From Camellia lanceoleosa (Eukaryota > Streptophyta > Magnoliopsida > Ericales > Theaceae), in NCBI GenBank assembly GCA_025200525.1, contig CM045761.1:206915870-206979869 (forward strand): a stretch of 64,000 nt of DNA, given 5' to 3'. Below are positions 47,501 through 61,500 of the stretch, piece by piece. The stretch's first letter is position 1. Each line of letters starts with the position of its first letter. The translations under genes and the position numbers were made by a program. The notes beneath the pieces were generated by a model. It was given only the letters and a program-made list of their open reading frames with translations, searched no databases and was not told the DNA's origin.

Positions 47501-50500
47501 TGTAGCATGTCCGCGAGGGACCTCGCTACAGTTCGGACTCAATTTTGTGTCGGTTCTAAATCTGAACCAAAGAGTCCAAATCCGGCGAGTCGTTTGAGAA
47601 AACAGATTTTTGAAAAGTAGTGCCAAACATGGACTGCTTTGCCAGATTACAGAGTCGCCACCTAAATATTTAAAATGGGAAATTTAGGAAACCCTGACTC
47701 TGTGCCGAAGGCCACGTGTCCGTCATCACCAAAGTGGTCTTGGCTCGGGAGCTTGGGTACGATCGGGGAAGGTCAGCTATGAGCACCCCCTTTCGCCTGG
47801 TCCGAAGACCGGCCTCTACTAACCGTGATATCCGATTTTGAAAACTTTACATGTTCTTGTTTCGGTTATTAACCTAGAATTACTATGTGATGCGCACAGC
47901 ACAAAAGTATAGACTAGATTGCCTAACTTGGAAATAAACATTGCATATTCGTTTATTTTGAAAATGCTTTGGAATTTGCTACTCGCAAGTAGGCTAAAAT
48001 ACGGATTTCAACGAGTTTTCCAACTCAGGCAATCCAACCTCCACCCACAGGCATTCAAACAGTAATATCACATAAGCACTTAGCCGCATGGCAAGCATAC
48101 TGTCATGGAAACATTCACACGCATGCGATATGCTAAAGCATAAATACTTACATTGTACTCCGTGCCAAAAACAATAACCCGGTTAGCAAACATGCATGAC
48201 CTAGTTCATGTTTAAGTGGCTAATGCAACACAGGCAGGGATGTAATCTAGACAGGCTCGGCTACCCTAAACATGGCACATGAAATGCAGCAACTACCACG
48301 TATTCAATTTGGAATTGAAAGTACGATGCAGTTTGCATGATGTGCCGAGCCTGATGCATGTAAACAAATGCATGGATGCACGCATGCATAGCATAAGGTA
48401 TGCTAAAATAAGTATGCCCTAATCTACCAGCGAAAGCAAGTAAATAAAAGGGAGAAAGAAATGGGGATTGGAAGACATACACCCACTCACTCACACTTAT
48501 TACAAATGCGCCCTCACTCGGAGGGACCGAAAGAATATACAAAACTGAATAACTAATTAACTACGCAAGCTAATTAATTATTACAAATCAACTAAATTAA
48601 TTAAATAAAATAATTAATCTAATTAAACAGTAAATCGCCTCGGGATGAGGGCCAAATGCGTGGCGTTTCGGATCGGCTCGAATCAAGACCGCCATGCACA
48701 GATTGCCTCTGTTTCCCCTGCTATCCTCCTCAGAAAATTGCCAAAGTCCCAGAAGTGCTTCTCAGGGCACTGGGGGAGTACCACCGGCTGGGATAGAGCA
48801 CCACCGGCTGCCATATGTGGTCATCGGCACTGAATTGATCCATCGGCTGTCAAATGACTGCCGGTCGGCACTAAATGGTGCCGGCCGGCACTTAACACCT
48901 GCAGAACTTGCAACTCACAGCAGCAGAGGACAACAACATGCATGGCAATGTGATTCAAGGTATTTATGCTCTATACACACCCCTTATCATGTTATTGACT
49001 CAAGGGGGCATGTGCCTCGATTCCCGGACCACCAATCGCGCATTTCCATGCGTGATGGCCCGGAGAACCAAGCATGCAACTTCGATTTCAAATGCAATGC
49101 AACCAAATAAACGCACAAAAGTGCCCAACCTCTATCACATTTCACTTCAAGAGGCCAAACATGCATGCTCATGTGATGCAACCCTAAGCATGTTATCTAG
49201 CATGCAATATGGATTATGCAAACAAGCTAAACATGTTAAGTATGCAACCTAAGCAAAGAGGCATACAAGCCAAGCAATGGAGTGGACTAAAACATGAATT
49301 AGGCTACTCCTAATTGGCCTAAAATCAGTGGCCAAAGTGCCTAGAAATGGAGACTAAAGACACACACACACATGCAAGTGTTATGATCCAAACCCAAGGC
49401 ATAAACATGGCAACTCCCAAGCACACTTGGAGATACCAAACAAGGACAAAGAGCATGCATTGTAAAGCTCTGAAAATCATGTTAAACATGGTGCCAAACC
49501 AACTAAGAAAGCAAGCCAAGCAAAGCATACAAATGGTCCAAGCATTTAAGGTAAGCCAATGAGGCTTTGGACTATACTTATGCAAGGCAATTAGGGCATG
49601 CATTGAACAACCTAAAACAGAGTTTTAGCATGTTAAAACAAAGTCAAAAGGATACTTAGATGGCATCTAAGAAGCTTGAAATCAAAGGCATGCAAAATGG
49701 CCAAAACATGGAGCATTCAAGACATGCTTTCAAAGCATCAAAGAGGCGACTAAGGTGAGCATACGAGCACACCAAAAGGTCTGAAATAGCATACTAGGTG
49801 GTTCCAAACCATCTAAAATGAAGCAAACATGACATACTACACATTCATGTTCTTAAGGCCAACAAGCCCAATGCAAAGAGGCTATATGATGCATGCCAAG
49901 ATCAACCCAAATGGCTATGGACAGAGCTAAAACATGTCAAAATAAGCATACAAGCTTCATGGATCTAGGCCTAAAACATGCTAGAAAGAAGGCATACCAA
50001 CCTAGAGCAAGTTAAGGCAATACAAGGCATTACAAAGCATCTATGCAAAGCATGCAAGGAGTGCTAAAACCAACTTAAAATCATGTTATAACATGACAAT
50101 ATAGGCATGAAAAATAAGTCAAACATGCTCAACACACACTCAAGCATGGTGCTCCTTTGGAGGCCAAATATTGCCCTTTTCAAGGACATCAAGGAGAGGG
50201 GGTGGCCCTCTCCTTTTGGAGACTTTATGGCACCATCTCCACCACTGAAATCCCTCAAGATTTCATTGGTGGAGAGGCCCAAGCACCAAAGTCTCGGAGC
50301 TCTCACAAAATGGCCTAAAATGGGGCCTTTTCAAGGCCTAAGGGTGGTCAAACTTGCCCAAAGTACAAAACACTCTTGATAAACAATAAAGAGGGTTAAA
50401 AAACAGAACTTTTATGTGTTATAGACTAAGCACAAAAACTGTTTTAAACTAGGCAAAAATGGAATGCAAAAATGGGGTAAATAAAGCAAGTTTCTTACCC

Positions 50501-51244
50501 TTGAAGCTTTTCTTCACAAATGTTGAAGTTGTTGGTTCCTTGAGCTCCAAACCAGTCAAGAACACTAAGAACAAGCCCTTGGACCCTCAACAACCAAAGG
50601 AAGGTGAAGCACTAGGTGCTTGTGTGCAATAGTATGAACTAAAGCACCTAGTGTACAAAATAAGCAAGGAAAAGAGAGATAGGATAGATATAGGATTTCT
50701 AACCTAAAACCAGAGCTTCTTCTCTGTCTAAAATGTCTAACTCTCTAATTTTTCTAACCCTTGAGCCAAGAGAAGAGCCTTCTCTTGTATAGGCAACCAA
50801 AGCTTACAAGTTAAGGCATCCAAGGGCTCATCCCTCCATACAGGGGAAACAAAAGGCATACAACTGTCTGAAAATATCTCAGAAAGCAGCTGTAAAGTGG
50901 TCGGCAGGGCAAAATGATCATTTTGCCAAAAATAGTGCCGACTGGCACAAAATAGTGCCGACCGGCACAATATAGTGCCGGTGGCAACACCAGCCAGCCG
51001 GTGGCCTCTAGCCACAGCCGGTGGTATGTGGGGATGCCTCACAAAGCATTCCCTGCCCCTCCAAGGCAAAACACAAGTGTTTGGTGCAAAACCGAACACA
51101 AAACAGTCAAGTTCGGAGGTCCTGAGGCAAGGCGCGCGAGCCGAGAACTCCGGGAACTCCAAACGAACGTAAACATGGATAATCACCGAGTGTTCAAGCG
51201 GTGACGTCCAAGTCTTGAGGACGGTCAAAAATGGGGTGTCTACA
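47501..51244 (-). repeat. 5' LTR (right copy, 3744 bp)
   Basis: Starts TGTAGCATGTCCGCGAGGG and ends GGGGTGTCTACA on the plus strand. As the 5' copy for a minus-sense element it would carry the promoter (TATACAAG at 50784-50791, minus strand). Relative to the left LTR it lacks half of the ACACGTGT palindrome (near 50836-50850), has one mismatch in the 50236-50275 hairpin, and has extra CCGACTGGCAC / CAGCCAGCCGG repeats near 50940-51003. Confidence 0.92.
50191..50275 (-). other. Conserved twin hairpins in 5' LTR
   Basis: Same pair as 38200-38284. The 10-bp stem is intact, and the 17-bp stem (50236-50275) has one G-to-T change (TTTCATTGGTGG). Confidence 0.6.
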
Positions 51245-51249
51245 GCACT
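51245..51249. repeat. Right target duplication of nested element (GCACT)
   Basis: GCACT begins the resumed satellite, in phase with the left flank. Confidence 0.75.
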
Positions 51250-54200
51250 GTTTTCTGCAGGTTACACTCGCGCTATTATGCGCATCACACTGTTTTGTAC
51301 AGTTGACACTCGCACTATTTTGCGCATCACACAGTTTTGTGCAGTTCACACTGGCGCTATGTTGCGCATCGCACTGTTTTGTGCAGTTTACACTCGCGCT
51401 ATTTTGCGCATCGCACTGTTTTGTGCAGTTTATCACTCGCGCTATTTCGCGCATCGCACTGTTTTGTGCAGTTCACACTTGCGCAGTGTTGCGCATCGCA
51501 CCGTTTGCAGTTTACACTCGCGCTATTTTGCGCATCGCACTGTTTTGTGCAGTTTATCACTCGCGCTATTTTGCGCATCGCATTGTTTTGTGCAATTGAC
51601 ACTCGTGCTATTTTGCGCATCGCACTGTTTTGTGCAGTTCACACTCGCGCTATGTTGCGCATCGCACTGTTTTGTGCAGTTTACACTCGCGCTATTTTGC
51701 GCATCGCACTGTTTTGTGCAATTGACACTCGCGCTATTTTGCGCATCGCACTGTTTTGTGCAGTTCACACTCGCGCTATGTTGCGCATCGCACTGTTTTG
51801 TGCAGTTTACACTCGCGCTATTTTGCGCATCGCACTGTTTTGTGCAGTTCACACTCGCGCTATGTTGCGCATCGCACTGTTTTGTGCAGTTTACACTCGC
51901 GCTATTTTGCGCATCGCACTGTTTTGTGCAGTTTATCACTCAGTCTATTTTGCGCATCGCACTATTTTGTGCAGTTTACCCTGGCACTATGTTGCGATCA
52001 CATCGCTTTTGTGCAGTTATCACTGCGTGCTATTTTGCGATCGCGACCGTTTGGTGCGATTGACACTCGCTACTTTCCGTGATCGCCTTTGTTTCAAGCA
52101 GTTCACCCTCGCGCAATGTTGCGCATCAAAATGTTTTGTGCAGTTTATCACTCGCGCTATTTTGTGCCTCGCATAGTTTTGTACAGTTGACACTTGCGCT
52201 ATTTTGCGCATCACCGCTTTTCTGCGCAAAGATATCGCCGTGCTTATTTTGGCGCATCGCCTTTGCTTTGTGCGATTCACACGCGCTTATGTTGCCTGCA
52301 GGTCTTTGTTTTGTGCGATTTACACTTGCGCTTATTTTATGCGCTGCGTCTTTTTTGTGCGCTTTATCACTCGCGCTTATTTTGCGATCGTGACTTTGTT
52401 TTTGTGCGATTTATCACTCGCGCTATTTTGCGCATCTCAATCGCTTTTGTGTAGTTTACCGGCGCTATGTTGCGCATCACCTCGCTTTTGTGCGATTTAT
52501 CACTCGCGCTTATTTTGCGATCGCGACGGTTTTGTGCGATTGACACTCGCGCTACTTTGCGGATCGCCTGCTTTTGTGCGATTCCATACCGTGCTATGTT
52601 GCGCATCTCTGCTTTTGTGCGATTTATCACTCGCGCTATTTTGCGATCGTACTTTCTTGTGCGATTGACACCGTGCTATTTTGCGATCGCCGCTTTTGTG
52701 CGATTGATAATCGCGCTATTTTGCGCGCGATGCGGTTTTGTGCATTTATACTACGCTTATTTTGCGATCGCCGTTTCAGGTACATCTATCACTCCCGTTA
52801 TTTTGCGCATCGCACTGTTTTTTGCAGTTGACACTAGCGCTATTTTGCGCATCTCACTGCTTTGTGCAGTTTATCACTCGCGCTATATTACGCATCGCAC
52901 TGTTTCGTGCAGTTGACGTTCACGCCGTTTTGTGCTTCGCACTGTTTTGTGCAGTTTGTCACTTGCGATATTTTGTGCATCGCATCGTTTTGTGCAGTTT
53001 ACACTCGCGCTATTTTGCGCATCGCACTATTTTGTGCTGTTTACACTCGCGCTATTTGGCGCAGCAGCCGCTTTTGTGCGATTTATCAATCGCGCAATTT
53101 TCCGTGATCGCCTGCTTTTGTGCGATTTACGCTCGCTTATTTTGCGCATCGCCGCTTTTGTGCGCTTTACCCGGCTATGTTATGCGATCGCACGCTTTTT
53201 AGCGCTTTATCATCGGCGCTATTTTGGGCATCGTGACCTTTGTGCGATTGATCGCGCTTATTTTGCGATCGTAGTGTTTTGTGCTTCACACTCGCTTATT
53301 TTACGCCGCACTATCCTGCGCTTTTATCACTCCCGCTATTTTGCGCGATCGCCGCTTTTGTGCGCTTTAACACTCGCGCTTATTTTGCGACTGCGACTTA
53401 TCACTGCGCTTATTTTGGCGATCGTGACTGTTTTGTGCAGCTTATCACTCGCGCTATTTTGCGCAGTTCACCCTCGCGCTACTTTGCGTATCGTAGTGTT
53501 TTGTGCAGTTCACACTCGCGCTATGTTGCGCATCGCACTGTTTTGTGAAGTTTAAACTTGTGCTATTTTGCGCATGACATTTCTTTTTGTGCGCTTTATC
53601 ACTGCTATTTTGCGATCGACCGCTTTTGTGCAGTTGACACTCGCGCTATTTTGCGCATCGCACTCTTTTGTGCAGTTCACACTCTCGTTATGCTTTCCAT
53701 CGCACTATTTTGTGCAGTTTACACTCGCGCTATTTTGCGTATCGCACTGTTTTTGTGCAGTTGACACTCGCGCTACTTTGCGCATCCCACTGTTTCGTGC
53801 AATTCACACTGGCGCAATCTTGCGCATCGCACTATTTTGGGTAGTTTACACTCGCGCTATTTTGCGCATCGCACTGTTTTGTGCAGTTTATCACTCGCAC
53901 TATTTTATGGATCGCACTGTTTTGTACAGTTGACACTCGTGCTATTTTGCGCATCGCACTGTTTTGTGCAGTTTATCACTGGCGCTATTTTGCGCATCGC
54001 ACAGTTTTGTGCAGTTGACCCTCGCGCTATTTTGCGCATCGCACTGTTTTGTGCAGTTTACACTCGCGCTGTTTTGCGCATCGCACTGTTTTATGAAGTT
54101 TGTCACTCGCGCTATTTTGCGCATCGCACTGTTTTGTGCAGTTTATCACTCGGGCTATTTTGCGCATCGCACTGTTTTGTGCAGTTGACACTCGCGCTAT

Positions 54201-54679
54201 TTTGCGCATCGCACTATTTTGTGCAGTTCACACTCGCGCTATTTTGCGCATCGCACTGTTTTGTGCAGTTTATCACTCGCCCTATTTTGCGCATCGCACT
54301 GTTTTGTGCAGTTGACACTCGCGCTATTTTGCGCATCGCACTGTTTTGTGCAGTTGACACTTGCGTTATTTTGCACATCGCACAGTTTTGTGCAGTTCAT
54401 ACTCGCGCTATGTTGCGCATCGCACCGTTTTATGCAGTTTACACTCGCGCTATTTTGCGCATCGCACTGTTTTGTGCAGTTTATCACTCGTGCTATTTTG
54501 CGCATCACACTGGTTTGTGCAGTTCACACTTGCGCAGTGTTGCGCATCAAATCGTTTGCAGTTTACACTCGCGCTATTCTGCACATCGCACTGTTTTGTG
54601 CAGTTTATCACTCACGCTATTTTGCGCATCGCACTGTTTTTTGCATTTTATCACTAGCGCTATTTTGCGCATCGTGACC

Positions 54680-55560
54680 GTTCGCGTGCTATCACTCCCG
54701 CTTATTTTGGCGATCGTGACTGCTTTTTGCGATTGACACTAGCGCTATTCTTCGCATCTCACCGCTTTTGTGCGCTTTATCACTCGCGCTTATTTTACGA
54801 TCGCCTGTTCGTGCGCTTGATGCTCACGCCGTTTTGCGCTTCGCGACTGCTTTTGTGCGATTTGTCACTGCGATATTTTGCGATTGCATTGTTTTGTGCG
54901 ATTTACACTCGCGACTATTTTGCGATCGCACTATTTTGTGCGATTTACACTTCGCGCTATTTTTGTAGTAAGTTGTTTATCGGGCTGCAATTTTGCGATC
55001 GCGAGGCCGCCTTTGTTCTTTGCGGTTTACACTCTCGCTATTTTGCGATCGCCTGCTTTTGTGCGGTTTACCCGGCGCTTATGTTGCGATCGTGACTGCT
55101 TTTTGCGATTGACACTTCGCTTATTTTGCGCCGTGACCGTTACGTGCGGTTTATCACTCCCGCTTATTTTGCGATCGCAATGTTTTTGCAATTGACACTC
55201 GCGCTATTTTGCGCTTCGCCTGCTTTTGTGCGATTTATCACTCGGTATTTTGCGCGATCGTGCTTTTTTTTGCAGGTGACACTTCGCGCTATTTTGCGAT
55301 CGCCTGCTTTTGTGCGATTTATCACTCGCGCTTATTTTACGATCGCCGCTTTTGTGCGCTTTTGCACTGCGCTTATTTTGCGATCACATTGTTTTGTGCT
55401 TTTTACACTCGGCTATTTTGGCGATCGTGCGTTTACCGCTTTGTGCTATGTTGCGAACGCCTGCTTTTGTGCGATTTATCACTCCCGCTTATTTTGGCGA
55501 TCACACCGCTTTTGTGCGATTGACACTTTCGCGCTTATTTTGCGCTTTACTGTTTTGCAG
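54680..55560 (+). repeat. Type B patch retaining block-specific variants
   Basis: Around 54818-54880 it keeps the private words GCTCACGCCGTTTTGCGCTTC and TTGTCAC-TGCGATATTTTGCG found in type A blocks at 33950, 29830, 26523 and 52920. The shared parts of every unit, however, are in the B form (GCGACTGCTTTTGTGCGAT). Confidence 0.75.
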
Positions 55561-58500
55561 GTTTTCACACTCGCGCAATGTTGCGCATCGCACTGTTTTG
55601 TGCAGTTTACACTCGCGCTATTTCGCGCATCGCACTGTTTTGTGTAGTTTCTCACTCGCGCTAATTTGTCCATCGCACTGTTTTGTACAGTTGACAGTCG
55701 CGCTTTTTTGTGCATCGTATTGTTTTGTACAGCTTATCACTCGCGCTATTTTGCGCATCGCACTGTTTTGTGCAGTAGACCCTCGCGCTATTTTGCGTAT
55801 CGCAGTGTTTTGAGCAATTCACACTCGCGCTATGTTACGCATCGCACTGTTTTGTGAAGTTTACACTTGTGCTATTTTGGGCGTCACATCGCTTTTGCAT
55901 ATGGGCGACAACAGTCGCACTATTTTGGCGCATTGTACGCTTTTCACAGCTTACATCGCTTATGTTCCGTGATCGACTGCTTTTGTGCGATTTACACTTG
56001 CGCTTATTTTGCGATAGCACCGCTTTTGTGCGCTTTATCACTGCGCTTATTTTGCGATCGCTACCGGTTTGTGCAATTTATCGCGCTTATTTTGCGATCG
56101 CGACTGCTTTTGTGCGCTTGACACTGGCTATTTTATGCGATCGCACTATTTTGTGCGATTCATACTCGCTTATCTCGCCCATCGCACTATTTTGTGCGCT
56201 TTACACTCGCGCTTATTTTGTGCATCGCCGTTTTTGTGCGATTGACACTCACGCTACTTTGCGATCGTGACTGTTTCGTGCGATACACTCGCGCAATCTT
56301 GCGATCGCCGCTTTTGTGCGATTTACCCTCGCACTATTTTGTGCATCGCCTGCTTTTGTGGCTTGACACTCGTGCTATCTTGCGATCGTGACCGCTTTTG
56401 TGCGATTTATCATCGGGCGTTATTTTGCGATCGCACCGCTTTTGTGCGCTTTACCCTCGCGTTATTTTGCGCGATCGTGACTGCTTTTGTGCGATTCACA
56501 CTCGCGCTTATTTTGCGCGATCGCCTTTATTTTGTGCGATTGACACTCGCGCTATTTTGCGCGGCTGTGGTTCGTAGCTCACAGCGTTATGCGATCGTGT
56601 TCTCGCAGTTACACTCGCGCTTATTTTGCGCATCACACTATTTTGTATGCGCTTGACACTCGCGACTATTTTGCGATCGCATAGCTTTTGTGTGCGATTT
56701 ACACTCGCGCAATTTTGCGCGCCGTGACCGCTTTTGTGCGCTTTACCACTGCTATTGCTTTGGCGATCGACCGGTTTGTGCGCTTACACTTGCGCAGTTG
56801 TTGCGCATTGCATCGCTTGCGCTTTACACTCGCTTATTTTGCACATCGCCTGCTTTTTGCAATTTATCACTCGCGCTTATTTTGGCGATCGTGACCGCTT
56901 TTGTGCGCTTTATCACTCGCGCTATTTTACGATCGCTATTGCTTTTCTCGCTTTACACTCGCGCCATTTTACGATCGCAGTTGTTTTGTGCAGCTTTACA
57001 CTCGCGCTTATTTTGCGATCGCGACCGCTTTTGTGATGTTTTCCGGCGCTTATGTTGCGATCGCACGCTTTCGTGCAATTTGTCACTCGCTATTTTGCTC
57101 ATCGCACCGCTTTTGTGCGATTGACACTCGCTTACTTTTGCACGCCTTTGCGTGCCATTTCACACTTCAGCGTAATGTTGCGTGACTGCTTTTGTGCGCT
57201 TTACACTCGCGCTTATTTTGCGATCGCACTATTTTGTGCGATTTATCACTGCGCTTAATTTGTGCATCGCCGCTTTTGTTAGCTGATACCGACTATTTTG
57301 CGCGATCGCGACCGCTTTTGTGCGGCTTTTATCACTCGCGCTTATTTTGCGATCGTGACTGCTTTTGTGCAGTTCACACTCGCTTATGTTGCGCGATCGC
57401 GACTATTTTGTGAAGTTTACACTTGTGCTATTTTATGCGATCGTGACTATTTTGTGCGCTTGACACTTGGCGCTTATTTTGCGATCGCGACTATTTTGTG
57501 CGATTCACACTCGCGCTTATGCGCCCATCGGACTATTTTAGGCCTTTACACTCGCTATTTTGCGATCGCACGCTTTTGTGCTTTATCGCCGCTTATTTTG
57601 GCGATCGCACCGCTTTTGTGCGATTTACCCTCGCGCTTATTTTGCGATCGTGACTGGTTTGTGCAGTTTACATCGGCGCTTATTTTGCGATCGCGACTGC
57701 TTTTGTGCGGTTGACACTCGCGCTTATTTTCAGATCGCACTATTTTGTACAGCCTACACTTCGCTTATTTTGGCGATCGTGACTGCTTTTGTGCGGTTGA
57801 CACTCGCGCTTATTTTGGCGCATTGCCTTTGGTTGTGCGCTTCACACTCGAAATGGTTATGATCGCACTATTTTCGCAGTTACACTCGCGCTTATTTTGC
57901 GATCACACTATTTTGTACGCTTGACACTTGCACTATTTTGCGACGCACGCTTTTGTGCGATTCACTCGCGCTTATGTTGCGATCGTGACTGCTTTTGTGC
58001 GATTTACCACTCGCGCTTATTTGGCGATCGTGACCGGTTTGTGTGCGTTCACACTTGCGCAGTGTTGCGCATTGCATCGTTTGCAGTTTACACTCGCGCT
58101 CTTTTGCACATCACAATCGCTTTTTGTAGCTTTATCACTGCGCTTATTTTGCGATCGTGACCGCTTTTGTGCAGTTTATCACTCGCGCTATTTTACGCAT
58201 CGCACTGTTTTCTACAGTCGACACTCGCGCCATTTTACGCATCGCAGTGTTTTGTGCAGTTTACACTCGCGCTATTTTGCGCATCGCACTGTTTTGTGCA
58301 GTTTACCCTGGCGCTATGTTGCGCAGCGCACAGTTTTGTGCAATTTATCACTCGCGCTATTTTACTCATCGCACCGTTTTGTAGCTTCACACTGGCGTTA
58401 ATGTTGCGCATCGTGACCGATTTAGTAGCTTTTACACTCGCTTATTTTGGATCGTGACTATTTTGTGCGCTTTATCACTGCGCTTATTTTGTGCATCGAC

Positions 58501-61500
58501 CGCTTTTGTACAGCTTGATACCGACTATTTTGCGATCGTGACTGCTTTTGTGCGGCTTATCACTGCGCTATTTTGGCGATCGTGACCGCTTTTGTGCAGA
58601 TGACCTCGCGCTATTTTATGATCGTGACTGCTTTTGTGTTCACATCAAGGCTTATGTTGGCGATCGCGACTGCTTTTGTGAAGTTTACACTTGTGCTATT
58701 TTTGGCGATCGTGACCGCTTTTGTGCGCTTTATCGGTCCGGCTATTTTGGCGACGCTCTATTTTGTGCATTGACACTCGCGCTTATTTTGCGATCGCACT
58801 ATTTTGTGCGCTTCACCGCTTATGTCGCCCATCGAGACTGCTTTTGTGCGCTTGACACTCGCTTATTTTGATCGCGACCGCTTTCGCGGTATTAATCGCG
58901 TTAATCTTGCGATCGTGACTGCTTTTGTGCGCTTTATCTTCGCCCTATTTTGCGATCGCCGCTTTTGTGCGCGGTATCAACTCGACTATTTTGTGCATCG
59001 TGACTTTTTGTATGCTTGACACTCGTGCTATTTTGCGCGATCGTGACCGCTTTTGTGCGCTTTACACGCTATTTTATGATCGTGACCGCTTTTGTGCGCT
59101 TTATCACTCGGGCTATTTTGCGCTTCGCATTGTTTTGTGCATTTGACACTCGCGCTATTTTGCGATCGCGACCGCTTTTGTGCAATTCATGCATCGTGAC
59201 CGCTTTTTTTGTCTTTGTTATCACTCGCGCTTATTTTGGCGATCGCCTGCTTTTGTGAAGTTCACACTTGCGTAGTGTTGCGCATTGCACCGTTTGCGGT
59301 TTACACTCCCGCTATTTTACGCATCGTACAGTTTTGTTCAGTTTATCACTCGCACTATTTTGCGCATCGCATTGTTTTGTGCAATTGACACTCGCGCTTT
59401 TTCTCCCGTCGCACTGTTTAGTGCAATTCACACTCGCCCTATGTTGCGCATCGCACTGTTTTGTGCAGTTTACACTCGCGCTATTTTATGCGATCGTGAC
59501 CGCTTTTGTGCCATTCACACCGCCTATGTTGCACATCGCGACCGCTTTTGTGCGCTTTACACTCATGCTATTTTGCGATCGTGACTGCTTTTGTGCGCTT
59601 TATCACTCGCACTATTTTGAACATCGCATTTTATTGTGCATTTGACACTCGTGACTATTTTTCGCGATCGCAATGTTTTTGCGCGATTCACACTCGCGCT
59701 TATGTTGCGATCGCACTGCTTTTGTGCGATTTACGCCATGTATTTTGGCGATCGCACTATCTTGCGCAGCTTACGCTTAGCGCTATTTTGCGATCGTGAC
59801 TGCTTTTGTGCAATTGACAATCGCGCTTATTTTGGCGATTGCAATCGCTTTTGTAGTTCACCCTCGCTTATGTTGCGCATCGCCTTATTTTGATTTTACA
59901 CTCGCTATTTTGGCGATCGATTTTTGTGCATTTGACACTCGTGACTATTTTGGCGATCGCAATGTTTTGGCGCAGATTCACACTTTCGCTTATATTGTTG
60001 CGCGCGCTTTTGTGCGCTTTACGCTCGGCGTATTTTATGATCGCACTATCTTATCTTGCGCATTTTACGCTTAGCGCTATTTTGGCGATCGACCGCTTTT
60101 GTGCAATTGACAACGCGCTTATTTTGGCGATTGCAATCGCTTTTGTAGTTCACCGCGCTTATGTTGCGATCGTGACCGTTTCGATTTTACACTCGCTTAT
60201 TTTGCGATCGCCATTTTCTGCGATTCACACTCGCGCTATGTTGCCCATCGCACTGTTTTGTGCGGATTACACTCGCGCTATTTTGCACATCGCACTATTT
60301 GTGCAGTTTATCACTCGGGCTATTTTGTGCATTGCGCTGTTTTTTGCAGTTTACCATGGCGCTATGTTGCGCATCGCACTGTTTTGTGCAGGTTATCACT
60401 CGTGCTATTTTGCGCATCGCACTTTTTTACACTTTGCGTGATATTTTGGCGCATCGCCTGCTTTTTGTGCGATTTATCACTCGCGCTATTTTGTGCATCG
60501 CCGCTTTTGTGCTTTGACCGTCGGCTATTTTGCGATCGTGACCGCTTTTGTGCAATTGACCTCGCGCTTATTTTGCGCGAACGACCGCTTTTGTGTAGCC
60601 CACTCGCGCGCTTATGTTGCGATCGCGACTTTTTTTGCGCTTTATACAAGGCTTATTCTGGCGATCGCACGGCTTACGTGCGATTTATCACTCCCGCTAT
60701 TTTGCGATCGTGACTGCTTTTTGCGCTGACACTCGCGCTTATTTTGGCGATCTCATCGCTTTTGTGCGCTTTATCACTCGCTTATTTTACGCATCACACC
60801 GCTTTTGTGCGATTGACGCCACGCTGCAATGTAATCGCTTTGTTTTTGTATCACTTCATACTTGGCGACATTTTATGATCGTGATTAGGGGTCAGAGTAT
60901 ACACCGCGCTTATTTTGCGCGATCGCACTATTTGCGGCTTGTACACTTTGCGCTTATTTTGCGCAGCTTTTACCCTGGCGCTTATGTTGGCGATCGCACT
61001 ATTTTGTGCGCTTTATCACTTGCGCTTATTTTGGGCATCGTGACTGCTTTTGTGCGATTGACACTCACGCTTATTTTGCGATCGCGACCGCTTTTGTGCG
61101 ATTAACACTGCGCTTATTTTGGCGCTTTCGCGACTGCTCGCGCGCTTTAACACTCCAGATTTTTGCGATCGCACTATTTTTGCGCTTGACACCGCGCTTA
61201 TTTTGGCGATCGTGACCGCTTTTGTGCGCTTTATCACCGCCCTATTTTACGCATCCCAATGCTTTTGTGCGATTTTAGCCCTTGCGCTTATTTTATGATC
61301 ACATTGTTTTGTGCTTTTTACACTCGCGCTTATTTTGGCGATCGCACTATTTTGTGCGCTTTATCACTCGCGATATTTTGCGATCGTGACTGCTTTTGTG
61401 CGATTTACCTGGCGCTATGTTGTGCAACGACTGCTTTTGTGCGCTTTATCACTCCCGCTATTTTGCGATCGCGACTGCTTTTGTGCGATTGACACTCGGC

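Larger units (their letters stand above)
35509..51244 (-). mobile_element. Full-length non-autonomous Tat/Ogre-like LTR retroelement (15.7 kb) nested in the satellite
   Basis: Two long direct repeats (35509-39223 and 47501-51244) with TGTAG...CTACA ends bound an 8277-bp interior. In minus sense the order is 5' LTR (right), PBS, leader, gag-like frame, long non-coding region, PPT, 3' LTR (left). Target duplication is GCACT/GCCCT. No protease, reverse transcriptase, RNase H or integrase frame could be found on either strand, so movement would need enzymes from a relative. LTR termini, PPT and gag wording place it near the Tat/Ogre group of Ty3/gypsy. The tRNA primer was not assigned. Confidence 0.93.

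Noticed and set aside
47267..47620. 117-aa plus-strand frame
   Set aside because: Antisense to the element, it crosses the primer-binding site and the LTR border, so it is a chance frame.
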